From NCBI RefSeq assembly GCF_900114155.1, contig NZ_FOSC01000002.1, forward strand, positions 124,001-188,000: DNA of 64,000 nucleotides, in the 5' to 3' direction. Positions 37,716-48,026 of this stretch are shown one piece after another (within the stretch, counting starts at the first letter, position 1; each line of letters begins with the position of its first letter). The DNA comes from Marinobacter persicus. Its GTDB lineage: Bacteria > Pseudomonadota > Gammaproteobacteria > Pseudomonadales > Oleiphilaceae. The notes below the pieces were generated by a model that searched no databases, had not been told where the DNA came from, and saw only the letters and a program-made list of their open reading frames with translations. The position numbers and the translations under genes are program-made.

Positions 37716-38663
37716 ATGTCCGACCCTGCCAGCCCACCCGGGCTTGATGCCTATCTCCGGTTAAACCGTGCCTCGTCCGGCGAATGGCGTCGTGCGCTGC
37801 GCCAGCTTCTGGGCAGTCAGCAGTTGCAATGCCGGGGCGAACGCCGCCAGGCGGTGTTCGGCTCATTGTCGGCCCTGGAAACGGATTCGGGCGTGATCTG
37901 CATGCTCAACACCGCCCAGCGGTTATCCCTTGGTGATGGGCCCCTGCCGGCTTCACTGGTGATGATGGTGGTGGAGGGCGGCTGCCAGTTGCAGCTTGAT
38001 AAAGGTGTGTTTGCACCGGTTCAGCCGGTTGCCAGCGTTGGCCCGGGCCAGACCTTTACCCTGACCATCGAACCTGGCAGCCGCGTGATGCTGGTCTATC
38101 CCCTGTCCGGCCGCGTGGCGGCATCGCCGGCCAAGGCCGAATCGCTATTGCGCTTTTTGTATCGGGCGGAGTTTTTTGGCGATTACCGGCACGCCTGCCA
38201 GAGCGCCGGCCAATTGTTCGCCGAGCTGGAAGACGGTGGCTCCGGGCCTGCCTGTGAACACGACGTGGCGCTATTTCCGCCAATGGACCGGCGCCTGGCT
38301 CGGGCGGTGGCGAAAATCCGGGACGAGCACCAGTGGGCGTTCAACCTGCAGGAACTGGCCAGCCATTCCGGGGCCAGCGAGCGCAACCTGTATTATCTGA
38401 TGAAACGGGAAACCGGCCTCACCCCCTACCGCTTCTACCAGCGCTGCCGTCTGGTCCGGGTGCGGCGCCGTCTGGTGGATTGCCAGTGCGACATTCCCCA
38501 CGTGTCCTGGTACGCGGCCAACGAGGGTTTCTCTCACCTGGGCCGGTTCGCCGCCTTGTATCGGCAACACTTTGGCGAACTGCCCAGTGAGACAGTGCTG
38601 TGGCGCCGTCAGCTTCAGGATGGCTTTTCGTCGGCGTATTCATCCGCTGCCGAGCCGTGGTGA
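37716..38663 (+). CDS. AraC family transcriptional regulator
   Basis: 315 residues. The C-terminal 100 residues (about 205-305) carry two helix-turn-helix motifs, including NLQELASHSGASERNLYYLMKR and the second in VSWYAANEGFSHLGRFAALYRQHFG, typical of AraC. The N-terminal part is an unrecognised sensing domain. The last 49 bases overlap the end of the convergent, broken RND permease gene. Whether it ever controlled that efflux operon is not known, but the adjacency suggests it. Confidence 0.85.
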   Translation: MSDPASPPGLDAYLRLNRASSGEWRRALRQLLGSQQLQCRGERRQAVFGSLSALETDSGVICMLNTAQRLSLGDGPLPASLVMMVVEGGCQLQLDKGVFAPVQPVASVGPGQTFTLTIEPGSRVMLVYPLSGRVAASPAKAESLLRFLYRAEFFGDYRHACQSAGQLFAELEDGGSGPACEHDVALFPPMDRRLARAVAKIRDEHQWAFNLQELASHSGASERNLYYLMKRETGLTPYRFYQRCRLVRVRRRLVDCQCDIPHVSWYAANEGFSHLGRFAALYRQHFGELPSETVLWRRQLQDGFSSAYSSAAEPW

Positions 38664-41600
38664 TCACGGGCCAGCAGCAGGTAAAACGCCGGCAGCACGA
38701 AAATGGTGAACAGCGTACCAATGCCGAGGCCGGCGCTGATGGTCAGGCCGATGGCAAAGCGGCTTTCCGCGCCCGGGCCAACCGCAATCAGCAGCGGCAC
38801 CATGGCGAAGATCAGGGCCAGGGACGTCATGATGATCGGCCGAAGGCGGATGGCCGCAGCTTCCACCACCGCATCGAACTTGCTCAGCCCCTTGTCTTTC
38901 TGCAACAGGTTGGCGAACTCCACGATCAGGATGCCGTTTTTCGACACCACGCCGATCAGGGTAATCAGCCCCACCTGGGTGTAGATGTTCATGGTGGCAA
39001 AGCCCAGCACGATAAAGGCCATGGCCCCGGCCACCGACATGGGCACGGACACCAGGATGATGAACGGGTCCCGCCAGCTTTCGAACTGGGCCGCCAGTAC
39101 CAGATAGATCACCAGCAGCGACAGGAAGAAGGTGACCACCAGCGCGCTGCCCTGATCGGCCAGTTGCCGGGTCTGGCCGGTGTAGTCGTTGCTGAAGCCG
39201 AGAGGGAAGACTTCCTCGGCGGTGCGTTCCATGTAGTCCATGGCCGTGCCCATGGCCACACCGGGCTTGACCACCCCTTGCAGCGTCAATGAGTTCAACT
39301 GGTTGAACTGGGTCCGGTTGGATGGCTCCACTTCTTCACTGAAGCTGACCACGCTGGACAGCGGTATCAGCTCGCCGTTACCGGCGCGGATGTAGTAGTC
39401 GTCCAGTGCTTCCTTGCTGGGCCGGAACTGATCGTCCACCTGGGGCATCACTTTGTAGGAGCGGCCTTCCATGTTGAACCGGTTGATGTAGCCACCGCTG
39501 AGCATGCTGGACAGCGACTGCCCCACATCCTGCATGGACAGGCCAAGGTCCGCCACCCGGTCCCGGTCCACGTTGATGCGGGTGGATGGCTTGTCGAAGT
39601 TGATGGACTTCTGCAGGAACATGAAGTTACCGCTCTGCATGGCCCTGCCCAGCAGTTCGTCCGCCACTTCGTCCAGCTGCTCGTAGCTGCCGCCGGTGGT
39701 GATCACGAACTGGAATGGCAGACCGCCGCCGGAACCGGGCAGGGACGGGCGCGGGAACACGGCGGTTTGCAGGCCGGTGACATTTTTCAGCTCTTTGTCC
39801 AGCAGTGGCTGGGCTTCAAACTGGCTGATGTCCCGCTCGCTCCAGGGTGCCATCTTAAAGCCACCGAACACCGCGTTCGGGCTGGTGATCCCCAGAATCA
39901 TGAAGTCTTCGTGATAGCCGGGCACAGAGGCGATACGCTCCTGTACTTCCTTGCCGTTATCAATCAGGTAATCCATGGTCGAGGTTTCCGGCCCCAGGCC
40001 CTGGTGAAACAGGATGCCCTGGTCTTCGGTGGGGGCCAGTTCGTTCTGGCTCATGGTCACCATGAAATAGATGGAGCCCAGCACCACCACGGCGAAGAAA
40101 ATGACCACCGATTTGGTCTGCATGAGCGAGATCAGGGCGCGCTTGTAGGTGTTGGCCAGGCCATTGAAGGTTTTTTCCACCAGCTGCTCAAACCGGCCAG
40201 GGTTGCCATGGGGCTTAAGCACCTTGCCAGACAGCATGGGCGAGAGGGTGAGGGCGACAACCCCTGAAATCACCACGGTACCGGCCAGAGTGAAAGCAAA
40301 CTCGGTAAACAGCGAGCCAACCAGCCCGCCCATAAAGCCGATAGGGGCATATACCGCCACCAGGGTGGTGGTCATGGCGATGATTGGCACCGCCATTTCC
40401 CGGGCGCCGTTGATGGCGGCATCAAAGCGGGATTCCCCCTGCTCGATGTGCCGGTGCACGTTTTCCACCATGATGATGGCATCGTCCACCACCAGTCCGA
40501 TGGCCAGCACCATCGACAGCAGGGTCAGCAGGTTCAGTGAGAAGCCGAACATCAGCATGATGAACGCACCGCCGATCAGCGACAGCGGCACCGCCACCGA
40601 TGGCACCACCGAGGCGCGTACAGAGCCCAGGCACAGGAACACCACCACCAGAACGATGATCATGGCTTCGAGCAGTGTTTTGATCACCTCGGCAATGGAG
40701 TCCTCGATGAAATCGGAGGCGTCGTAGGCAAGCCGAACGTTCAGGCCGGAGGGCAACTGGCTTTCAATGTCGGGCAGTTCCCCTTTCACCAGATCCGCGA
40801 CGGTCAGCGGGTTGGCTCCGGGGGCCATCTCGATGGCCACGAAAGCGGCTGGCTGGCCCTTGTACAGGGCCAGTTGGTCGTAGGTTTCCGAGCCCAGTTC
40901 CACCCGGGCAATGTCGTCGAGGCGAATCAGGGTGCCGTCGGACTCTTTCACCACCAGGTTGCGGAAGGCCTCCGGGTCGGCAATGTCGGTGTCGCTGGTC
41001 AGACTGATTTCAGTGTATTTATCCTTGGTTTTGCCAACGGCGGCCTGATAGTTGTTGGCGCGCAATTTGGCGGCCACCTCGCCCGGCGTCAGGTCAACCG
41101 CGGCCAGGCGCTCGGGGTCCAGCCACACCCGTAGGGCGAAGTTGCGGCCGAGAATCTGGGCCTTGCCCACGCCGGACAGGGCCTGCAGTTTGGGCTGCAC
41201 CACCCGGGTCAGGTAATCGGTAATCTGGGGTACTTCCAGCTCGGTGCTGTAGAAGGAAATGTACATCAGCGCCGTGCTGTCGACGGTGGTGGAGGTGATC
41301 ACCGGGTCCTCGGCCTATGCCGGCAGCACGTTGCGCTGGCTGGCCACCTTGGCCTGGATTTCAGCCAGCGCGTCGTTGGCGTCGTAATTCAGCTCCATCT
41401 TGGCTTCGATGGTCGACACGCTTTGGGAGCTGGTGGAGGTCAGGTAATCAATGCCGCTGGCCTCTGCGATGGCCTGCTGCAGGGGCGTGGTGATAAAGCC
41501 CTTGATCAGATCCGAACTGGCGCCGGGGTAGGCGGTAGTGACGGTGACGGTGGTGCTTTCCAGTTCCGGATACTGGCGGATTTCCATTTCCATGGCGGCC

Positions 41601-41680
41601 CGCGCGCCGATCAGAAGGATCAGCAGGCTGACCACCGTGGAAAGAACCGGCCGGTGGACGAAGATATCGGTGAAGCGCAT
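38615..41680 (-). pseudogene. RND multidrug efflux permease, interrupted by an in-frame amber codon
   Basis: The two open pieces (41315-41680 and 38615-41302) are in the same frame and together encode a standard RND inner-membrane pump of about 1021 residues, starting RFTDIFVHRPVLSTVV and containing the TM4 aspartate pair in LVVDDAIIMVENV. A single TAG at 41315-41317 falls between ...SQRNVLPA and AEDPVITSTT, exactly where related pumps read through with an acidic or polar residue. Everything after it is intact, so this looks like a recent point mutation, a readthrough case or a sequencing error. The adaptor gene upstream is broken too, which favours real decay. Confidence 0.88.
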
Positions 41681-42776
41681 TATTCAGACGCCTCCTGGCC
41701 GGATTCTTCCTGGATTTCCACCCGCTGGCCATCACGCAGGCGCAACAGCCCTTTGGCAACTACGGTTTCGCCGGCCTCCAGGCCGGAGGTGATCTCGGCC
41801 CGTCCGTCACGCACTTCACCGGTGGTAACGGTGCGCCGTTCAACAACCTGTTCGCTATCGTCGTTTTCGGTCACCACAAATACGAAATTGCCATATGTAT
41901 TGTAGGAGATGGCGGTGCGGGGCAGGGTGATGACTTCATTTTCCCGGGGCTGGCCGGTCTTAATGGTGGCAAACATGCCCGGGCGCAGCTTGCCCTGTTC
42001 GTTGGCCAGGGTGGCGCGCATGCGTACGGTGCGGCTCTCCGGGTTCACCGAGGTGTTGATGGCACTGACTTCACCGCTGAAGGTTTCACCCGGCACCGCT
42101 ACCCGGTGACCGTCACCGGGTAGCCCTTGTCCACTTCCGGCAGCGCTTTTTCGGACAGTGTGTAGTCCACGTAAATCGGGTCGAGCATGTTGATTTCGAC
42201 AATGGGCGTGCCAGTGGCAATGTATTCGCCCTGGTCGACCATGCGAATACCCAGAGTGCCGTCAAACGGTGCGCGGATCACCTTCTTGTTCAGCTGTGCC
42301 TCGGCTTCATTGACCCGGGCCCGCGCGGCGTCGTAATTGGCCTTGGCTTCGTCGTATTGGGCCTGGGATACCGCCTTTTTCGGTAACAGATCGGAAATGC
42401 GCTTGAATTCCTGGGCGGCCAGTTGGGCTTCCGCACGGCGGGTGCGCAGAGCTGCCTCGTCGATGGCCGAATCAAGCCGGATCAGCACGTCGCCTTTGGC
42501 AACGGTGTCGCCTGATTCAAAGTTGACGGTTTCCACCACCCCGGGCAGCTCGTTGGCGACTTCAATGCCGTTGATGGCCTCAACGCTACCCACGGCCTTG
42601 ATCGACGGCTGCCAGCTTTCGGTGCTTGCCTCAGTCACCGAGATCCTGGCCGGCGGCTGGGGCTGAGACAGCTGTTTTTCCATCTGACCGAATTGGTAGA
42701 TCTTGTAGCCGAAGATGCCACCAAGGACGAGGCCAAGAAAAAGAATAACGATTACAAAGCGGGAAGCCGTGCGCAT
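41680..42776 (-). pseudogene. RND periplasmic adaptor, frameshifted
   Basis: The N-terminal piece (42099-42776) covers the membrane anchor, lipoyl and hairpin domains; the C-terminal piece (41680-42096) begins at the beta-barrel domain, in a different frame. The break is at about 42105: adding one G to the GGG run gives the continuous reading VTVTGVAVPGETF, the expected family sequence, so one base has been lost. Stop TAA and the pump ATG share a base (TAATG), showing these two genes were translated together. The adaptor as it stands would end at residue 225. Confidence 0.88.
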
Positions 42777-42876
42777 GAGTCTGTTCCTGGGGAATGGATG
42801 ACATGAAGTTAACTCAGCATGCTACACAAACAGAGTGAGGACGTCATCAAATGAGAATTACAATCGGCCACGTTAA

Positions 42877-42906
42877 TTTACATCCATGCTTGTATGGATG
42901 TAAGAT
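42877..42906 (+). promoter_or_regulatory. Candidate promoter of the intact RND operon
   Basis: TTTACA and TAAGAT are separated by 18 bases; the palindromic operator at 42878-42903 covers nearly the whole element. About 40 bases before the adaptor ATG. Confidence 0.5.
42878..42903. promoter_or_regulatory. Perfect palindrome, probable TetR/AcrR-type operator
   Basis: Ten-base arms TTACATCCAT and ATGGATGTAA are exact reverse complements around a six-base centre. The pattern ACATnCAT-N6-ATGnATGT closely resembles the E. coli AcrR operator. It overlaps the -35 to -10 region of the pump operon, so binding would block transcription. The likely ligand is the TetR-family product encoded at 48027. Confidence 0.65.
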
Positions 42907-42945
42907 GCGTCGGTTACTAACAATGTTGATGGAATTTCCGCGCCT

Positions 42946-44136
42946 ATGAAAATCAAGATCCGTTTCGGTCGAGCATGCCTCTTTGCCTTGATTTCCGCCC
43001 TGTTTCTGGCTGGCTGCAGTCAGAATGAAGATTCTCCACAAGCTGAAGAAGGTGGCAGTCAGGAGCGCCCGCCCCATCCCGTGGAAGTCAGTGAGCTCAG
43101 GAGACAGGATATTCGTCTTGAGCGCTCTTACCCTTCTTTATTGCGCAGTGATAGCGAGGTGACCCTGGTTGCGCGGGTAGCGGGCACCCTGGAAGAGCGG
43201 CATTTCGAGGCCGGGCAAATGGTGGAGAAAGGCGAACGGCTTTACTCGATCGAGCCGGATGTTTATCAGGCTGCTGTTAACCAGCGTGAAGCGGATTTAC
43301 AGAGTGCTCGAGCGGAATTGTTCCGGGCCGAGCGCGATGCCGAACGGTTTGAACGGCTTCTGGGGCAGAACTCGGTGAGCCGGCAGCAATACGACCAGGC
43401 CACAGCCGATGCTCGGGTAGCGAAGGCTTCGGTTGCTCAGGCTGAGGCAGCCCTGGCCAGTGCGCGTATTGATCTGAATTATGCAGAAGTAACAGCGCCG
43501 GTGTCTGGCCTGATCAGTCTCAGCGAGGTGAACGTTGGCAATCTGGTCAGTTCCGGTACGGAGCTGGCCACCATCACACCGCTGGACCCATTGGAAGTTC
43601 GCTTCCAGTTGCCTCAGAAAGATGCCGCTGAATTGCGCCGGCAGTTGAAGGGGCAATCGGTCGAATCGATAACGGCACGCTTGGAGCTTCCGGCTAGCCC
43701 GGACGGTGATGCGGTCAGCCTGGAGGGGCGCCTGGATTTTCTGGGTTCCAGGGTGAGCAACAACACCAGCACCGTGCAAGCCAGCGCGGCCTTTGAGAAC
43801 CCGGACGGCGCTGTACTGCCGGGCCAATTTGTGCGCGTCAGCCTTGAAGGCCTCAAGCGTTACGATGTACTGGCCGTGCCGGAAATTGCTGTCGGTCAGG
43901 GGCTGATGGGCCCTCAGGTCTTTGTGCTGGATGAGGACGACGTTGCTCGAGCACGCCCGGTCGATCTGGCCGAGGTGGCTGGTCCCTGGCAGATCCTGGA
44001 AGGTGGCGTGGAGCCCGGTGAGCGGGTTGTTGTGGGAGACCTGGCCGGCATTGAAGCGGGTATGACGATCAAGCCGTTGCCATTCGATGATGATGTTGAG
44101 GCGGTGGTTGAAGAGGCCGAGGGCGACGATTCATGA
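42946..44136 (+). CDS. RND efflux periplasmic adaptor lipoprotein (AcrA/MexA type)
   Basis: 396 residues. The lipobox LAGC puts the lipidated cysteine at residue 24. Then come the split lipoyl domain, an alpha-helical hairpin (about 100-170, with repeated Ala/Gln/Glu pattern), a beta-barrel and a membrane-proximal domain. The adaptor links the inner-membrane pump to an outer-membrane channel. An outer-membrane partner gene is not in this operon, so a shared TolC-like channel is presumed. Its stop overlaps the pump ATG by four bases. Confidence 0.92.
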   Translation: MKIKIRFGRACLFALISALFLAGCSQNEDSPQAEEGGSQERPPHPVEVSELRRQDIRLERSYPSLLRSDSEVTLVARVAGTLEERHFEAGQMVEKGERLYSIEPDVYQAAVNQREADLQSARAELFRAERDAERFERLLGQNSVSRQQYDQATADARVAKASVAQAEAALASARIDLNYAEVTAPVSGLISLSEVNVGNLVSSGTELATITPLDPLEVRFQLPQKDAAELRRQLKGQSVESITARLELPASPDGDAVSLEGRLDFLGSRVSNNTSTVQASAAFENPDGAVLPGQFVRVSLEGLKRYDVLAVPEIAVGQGLMGPQVFVLDEDDVARARPVDLAEVAGPWQILEGGVEPGERVVVGDLAGIEAGMTIKPLPFDDDVEAVVEEAEGDDS

Positions 44137-47100
44137 ATTTCTCCAATTTCTTCATTGCCCGGCCCATATTTGCCACCGTCCTGGCCATTATCCTGACCGT
44201 GATCGGGGTGGCCAGTCTCCGGGTGTTGCCCATTGAACAGTACCCCAGCGTGGTACCTCCAACGGTGTCTGTTTCCGCTCAGTTTCCCGGCGCTGACGCC
44301 GAAACGGTGGCCCAAACCGTAGCAGCGCCACTGGCGGAGTCCATCAACGGTGTCGAAGACATGCTGTACATGACTTCGACCAGCGCAGACAACGGCATAA
44401 TGAGCCTGAATGTGGCTTTTGATATCGGCACCGATGGCGATATCAACACCATTAATGTCAATAACCGGGTGCAGGGTGCGCTTTCGCAGTTGCCGGAGCA
44501 GGTGCAGTCCCAGGGTGTGACGGTGGAGTTGCGCTCCAGTTCGATTTTGATGCTGGTTGCGTTGATCTCGCCAGAAGGCGATTACGACAACGTTTACATG
44601 CAGAACTACGCGACTCTTAACATCCTCGACGAACTCCGGCAGGTGCCGGGCGTCGGGGAGGCCGAGGTATTGGGCGGTGGTGAGTTCGCCATGCGTATCT
44701 GGATGGATCCGAACAAGCTTGCCGAATACAACCTCACACCGACAGAAGTTGCCGCCGCTATTCGGGCCCAGAACACCGAAGTGCCGGCTGGTAGTCTGGC
44801 GAGTACACCGCAAAGTGAGCCCCGGGCATTCACCTACACCATCACGGCAGGTGGTCGCCTGAGTGATGTTGACGACTTCCGTGATATTTTCCTTCGCACC
44901 AATCCTGACGGTTCTGCACTGCGCCTGGATGATGTCGCTCGTATTGAGTTGGGGGCTTCTTTTTACGGGGTGGGTGCAAAGCTCAACGGCTCGACCATGA
45001 CGCCGATCATCATCAACCAGCAGCCCGGTGCCAATGCTCTGGAAACGGCCAAGGCTGTCAAGGAGACCATGGCTGAGCTGAAGGACCGCTTTCCCCCGGG
45101 GCTTGAGCATGTCGTGCCTTATGATACGACCCTGTTCATTGATGCCTCCGTTGAAACCGTTACCAAGACCTTCATCGAAGCTTTCCTGATTGTTGGTGTC
45201 ATTCTGTTTGTTTTCCTGCAGAACTGGCGTTTCACCGTGATTGCCATGTCTGTGGTGCCGGTATCCGTTCTGGCAACGTTCGCCGGCTTCTACATGTTTG
45301 GTTTTTCCATCAACCTGCTGACGCTGTTCGCCCTGGTGCTTGCGATAGGCATTGTGGTGGACGATGCCATTCTTGTGGTGGAAAACGTAGAGCGGGTCTT
45401 GAGTGAGGACGAAGATATATCAGTCACTCAGGCTACGATTCGGGCGATGAAAGAAGTGGGTGGCCCGGTCATTGCCACCTCGCTGATCATGGCCGCCGTG
45501 TTTGTGCCCGTGGCCTTCCTGGGCGGTTTTACCGGGCAAATCTATCAGCAGTTTGCGCTGACAGTTGCCATTTCCGTTGCCTTCTCAGCCTTGATGGCAT
45601 TGACCTTTACGCCGGCGCTGTCGGCCATCTTTATCAAGCACAAGCCCCAGCTGAGTGAATCGAAACTGATGCGGGCGGTTAATACCCCGTTGCGCCTGTT
45701 TGACAGTCTGTTTGCCGGCATTACCGCGGGTTATATGTGGATCGTCAGAGGATTGGTCCGTTTCTGGGGCCTGGCATTGTTGCTGACGGCGGTGGTGATT
45801 GGCGGTTCCTGGTGGATTTACCAGACCACACCTTCGACCCTGGTCCCGGAAACCGATCAGGGCGTGGTGCTGGCCAGTATACAGCTGCCCGATTCTGCCT
45901 CTTTGGCCCGCACCGAGGCCTATATGGACAAACTGAGCAGTCGTATCCAGAAGATCGACGGAGTGGAGTACAGCTCTGCGGTGGCCGGGTACGATATTTT
46001 GTCCAGTGCCGTGAATACCGCCCGGGGTGTCATGTTTATCAGTATGAAATCCTGGGATGAGCGAGAACTTACCGCCGACGAACTGGTGGGGCGGATTATG
46101 CAACTCGGAGCCGAGGTGCCTGGTGGTTCGGCCATGGCCTTTAACGTGCCACCCATTATGGGGCTGTCCACGACCGGTGGTTTTACGGGCTATTTACAGT
46201 CGTTTGAGGGCGCCAGCTCAGAAGAATTGTTTGAGGCGTCCGGCAAAATCATGCAAGCGGCCAACGAACACCCGGCCCTGCAGCGGGTATTCACCACCTT
46301 TAACGTGAACGTGCCGGGATACCGGGCTGAGATTGATCGACAAAAAGCCCTCAGTTATGGCGTAGCGCTGGAAGACCTGCACGCAACCCTGTCGAACACT
46401 TTTGGTAACGGGTTTGTGAACTACTTCAGTTACCAGAACCGGAACTTCCAGGTTTATCTGCAGAATGAAGACGAGTTCCGCAAGACGCCGGATGACATGA
46501 GCAATGTCTATGTGCGGGGAGGCAGTGGTGAGCGGATACCTCTGTCGGAATTTGTCACCCTAGAGCGACAGGCAAAGCCCGCGGTGGTGTCCCGTTTTGG
46601 TGTTTATCTGGGGGCCCAGTTCCAGGGCGGTCCGGCACCGGGCTACAGCTCCGGAGAAGCCATCACGGCCATGGAGGAAATTGTTCAGGAGACTCTGGGT
46701 AACAACTGGGGAATGGGTTGGACCGGCACTGCCTACCAGGAAAGCCAGGTGGGCAGTACGGCAAGCCTGGCCATTATTTTCGGGTTGCTGATGGTGTTCC
46801 TGATTCTGGCCGCCCAGTATGAGAGCTGGTCGCTGCCACTGGCCGTGCTCACTGCTACGCCATTTGCCTTCCTTGGCGGCGTTGGAGGTATCGCGCTACG
46901 GGGGCTGGATACCAGTGTGTATGTGGAAATCGGCATGCTGGTGGTGGTCGGCCTGGCGGCGAAGAATGCGATTCTGATCGTCGAGTTCGCCGAGTTGCAA
47001 CGTAAAGAATTGGGCAAAACCATTCGGGAGGCCGCCGTCAGTGCCGCTGAACTGCGTTTCCGGCCGATTGTTATGACCTCCATGGCGTTTATTTTCGGCA

Positions 47101-47321
47101 CCCTGCCATTGGCTCTGGCGACCGGGGCCAGTGATGTCAGCAGCCACCATATCGGCACCACGGTTGCGGTAGGTATGGCCTCGGCAGCCGTGATTGGCAG
47201 CTTCTTCGTGCCTACTTACTACGCCATGATTGCGGCTGTTTCTGATTGGTTGCGTCGCAAGATAAAGGGCGAGGGCGCGGATGCACAGCCGCAAAACGTT
47301 GTTGACAGAGGACAATCCTGA
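44133..47321 (+). CDS. RND multidrug efflux permease (AcrB/MexB, HAE1 type)
   Basis: 1062 residues, a full-length proton-driven pump. The start FFIARPIFATVLAIIL is typical; the TM4 proton-relay aspartates are in IVVDDAILVVENVERV, and the family motifs PGADAETVAQTVAAPLAE and MAFIFGTLPLALATGASDVS are intact. Twelve transmembrane helices and two large periplasmic loops are expected. It is not close in sequence to the broken pump at 38615, so the two are not recent duplicates. Followed three bases later by a small membrane-protein gene. Confidence 0.94.
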   Translation: MNFSNFFIARPIFATVLAIILTVIGVASLRVLPIEQYPSVVPPTVSVSAQFPGADAETVAQTVAAPLAESINGVEDMLYMTSTSADNGIMSLNVAFDIGTDGDINTINVNNRVQGALSQLPEQVQSQGVTVELRSSSILMLVALISPEGDYDNVYMQNYATLNILDELRQVPGVGEAEVLGGGEFAMRIWMDPNKLAEYNLTPTEVAAAIRAQNTEVPAGSLASTPQSEPRAFTYTITAGGRLSDVDDFRDIFLRTNPDGSALRLDDVARIELGASFYGVGAKLNGSTMTPIIINQQPGANALETAKAVKETMAELKDRFPPGLEHVVPYDTTLFIDASVETVTKTFIEAFLIVGVILFVFLQNWRFTVIAMSVVPVSVLATFAGFYMFGFSINLLTLFALVLAIGIVVDDAILVVENVERVLSEDEDISVTQATIRAMKEVGGPVIATSLIMAAVFVPVAFLGGFTGQIYQQFALTVAISVAFSALMALTFTPALSAIFIKHKPQLSESKLMRAVNTPLRLFDSLFAGITAGYMWIVRGLVRFWGLALLLTAVVIGGSWWIYQTTPSTLVPETDQGVVLASIQLPDSASLARTEAYMDKLSSRIQKIDGVEYSSAVAGYDILSSAVNTARGVMFISMKSWDERELTADELVGRIMQLGAEVPGGSAMAFNVPPIMGLSTTGGFTGYLQSFEGASSEELFEASGKIMQAANEHPALQRVFTTFNVNVPGYRAEIDRQKALSYGVALEDLHATLSNTFGNGFVNYFSYQNRNFQVYLQNEDEFRKTPDDMSNVYVRGGSGERIPLSEFVTLERQAKPAVVSRFGVYLGAQFQGGPAPGYSSGEAITAMEEIVQETLGNNWGMGWTGTAYQESQVGSTASLAIIFGLLMVFLILAAQYESWSLPLAVLTATPFAFLGGVGGIALRGLDTSVYVEIGMLVVVGLAAKNAILIVEFAELQRKELGKTIREAAVSAAELRFRPIVMTSMAFIFGTLPLALATGASDVSSHHIGTTVAVGMASAAVIGSFFVPTYYAMIAAVSDWLRRKIKGEGADAQPQNVVDRGQS

Positions 47322-47324
47322 ATT

Positions 47325-48020
47325 ATGGACGTTATCCAGCAAGTTGCTCTGAGTTTTCCGGTAGTGGTTTTCACGATTCTGATACCGCTTGTTGCCCTTT
47401 ACTGGTTGATGGTGGCCGTAAACCTGGCACCACTGGAACTGTTTGAACACGACAGCCTTAGAGGTGATTACTTGTCCAGCTCGCTGGTGGCGCTGGGCTT
47501 CGCCGGGGTGCCGGGCTCTTTCGCGGTTTCTGTGCTGGTTTGGCTGGCGGCGGCTATCACCCTGGCGGCCGAATTGCTGGTGCTGCGCTGGCTTGACCTG
47601 GGCTTTTTCCGGGTGCCGCTGGGCTTCGTGATTTTGTGGGCGGCGTTTGCCATCGCCTCACCGCTGGCGTCGGCGATGTGTAGCTCGGTGAGGCGCTGGT
47701 TTCACCGTCATTTGCAAGGCCATCAGCGCTGTCTTCTGGGCGAGCACGTGGAGGTTCTGGCTGAACCGGATGCTAATGGCTGGACCAGTGCGGCAATAAT
47801 AGGTGATCCCGAGCTGGAAGTGCGTTTGCACGGCAAGACCGGTAATATGCCCCGCGCCGGGGAGCACCGGGTGTTGGTAAAATACGTCGAAGACGAAAAC
47901 GCCTACCGGAGTGTAAATGAAGAAGAATTCCGGGAGGCGCGAGCTTACCTCAACCGGTTACGACTCGGAGCGAAGGAGAGCCCGGGCAGGGCCAACAACG
48001 GTAATACTGATAACAGCTGA
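47325..48020 (+). CDS. Unknown membrane protein with OB-like tail in the efflux operon
   Basis: 231 residues. Three hydrophobic segments (about 12-33, 53-84 and 92-116) are followed by a soluble domain (about 130-200) whose beta-rich pattern, EHVEVLAEPDANGW then HRVLVKYVEDENAYRSV, resembles the OB fold of NfeD/YqiJ proteins. By topology it looks like YqiJ, whose role is unclear. It starts three bases after the pump gene and ends six bases before the TetR regulator, so it belongs to the same transcript and may affect the membrane or the pump. Confidence 0.7.
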   Translation: MDVIQQVALSFPVVVFTILIPLVALYWLMVAVNLAPLELFEHDSLRGDYLSSSLVALGFAGVPGSFAVSVLVWLAAAITLAAELLVLRWLDLGFFRVPLGFVILWAAFAIASPLASAMCSSVRRWFHRHLQGHQRCLLGEHVEVLAEPDANGWTSAAIIGDPELEVRLHGKTGNMPRAGEHRVLVKYVEDENAYRSVNEEEFREARAYLNRLRLGAKESPGRANNGNTDNS

Positions 48021-48026
48021 CTGATC

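Noticed and set aside
43914-45110. 398-codon open frame on the minus strand
   Set aside because: Antisense of the intact adaptor and pump genes; composition typical of a shadow frame.
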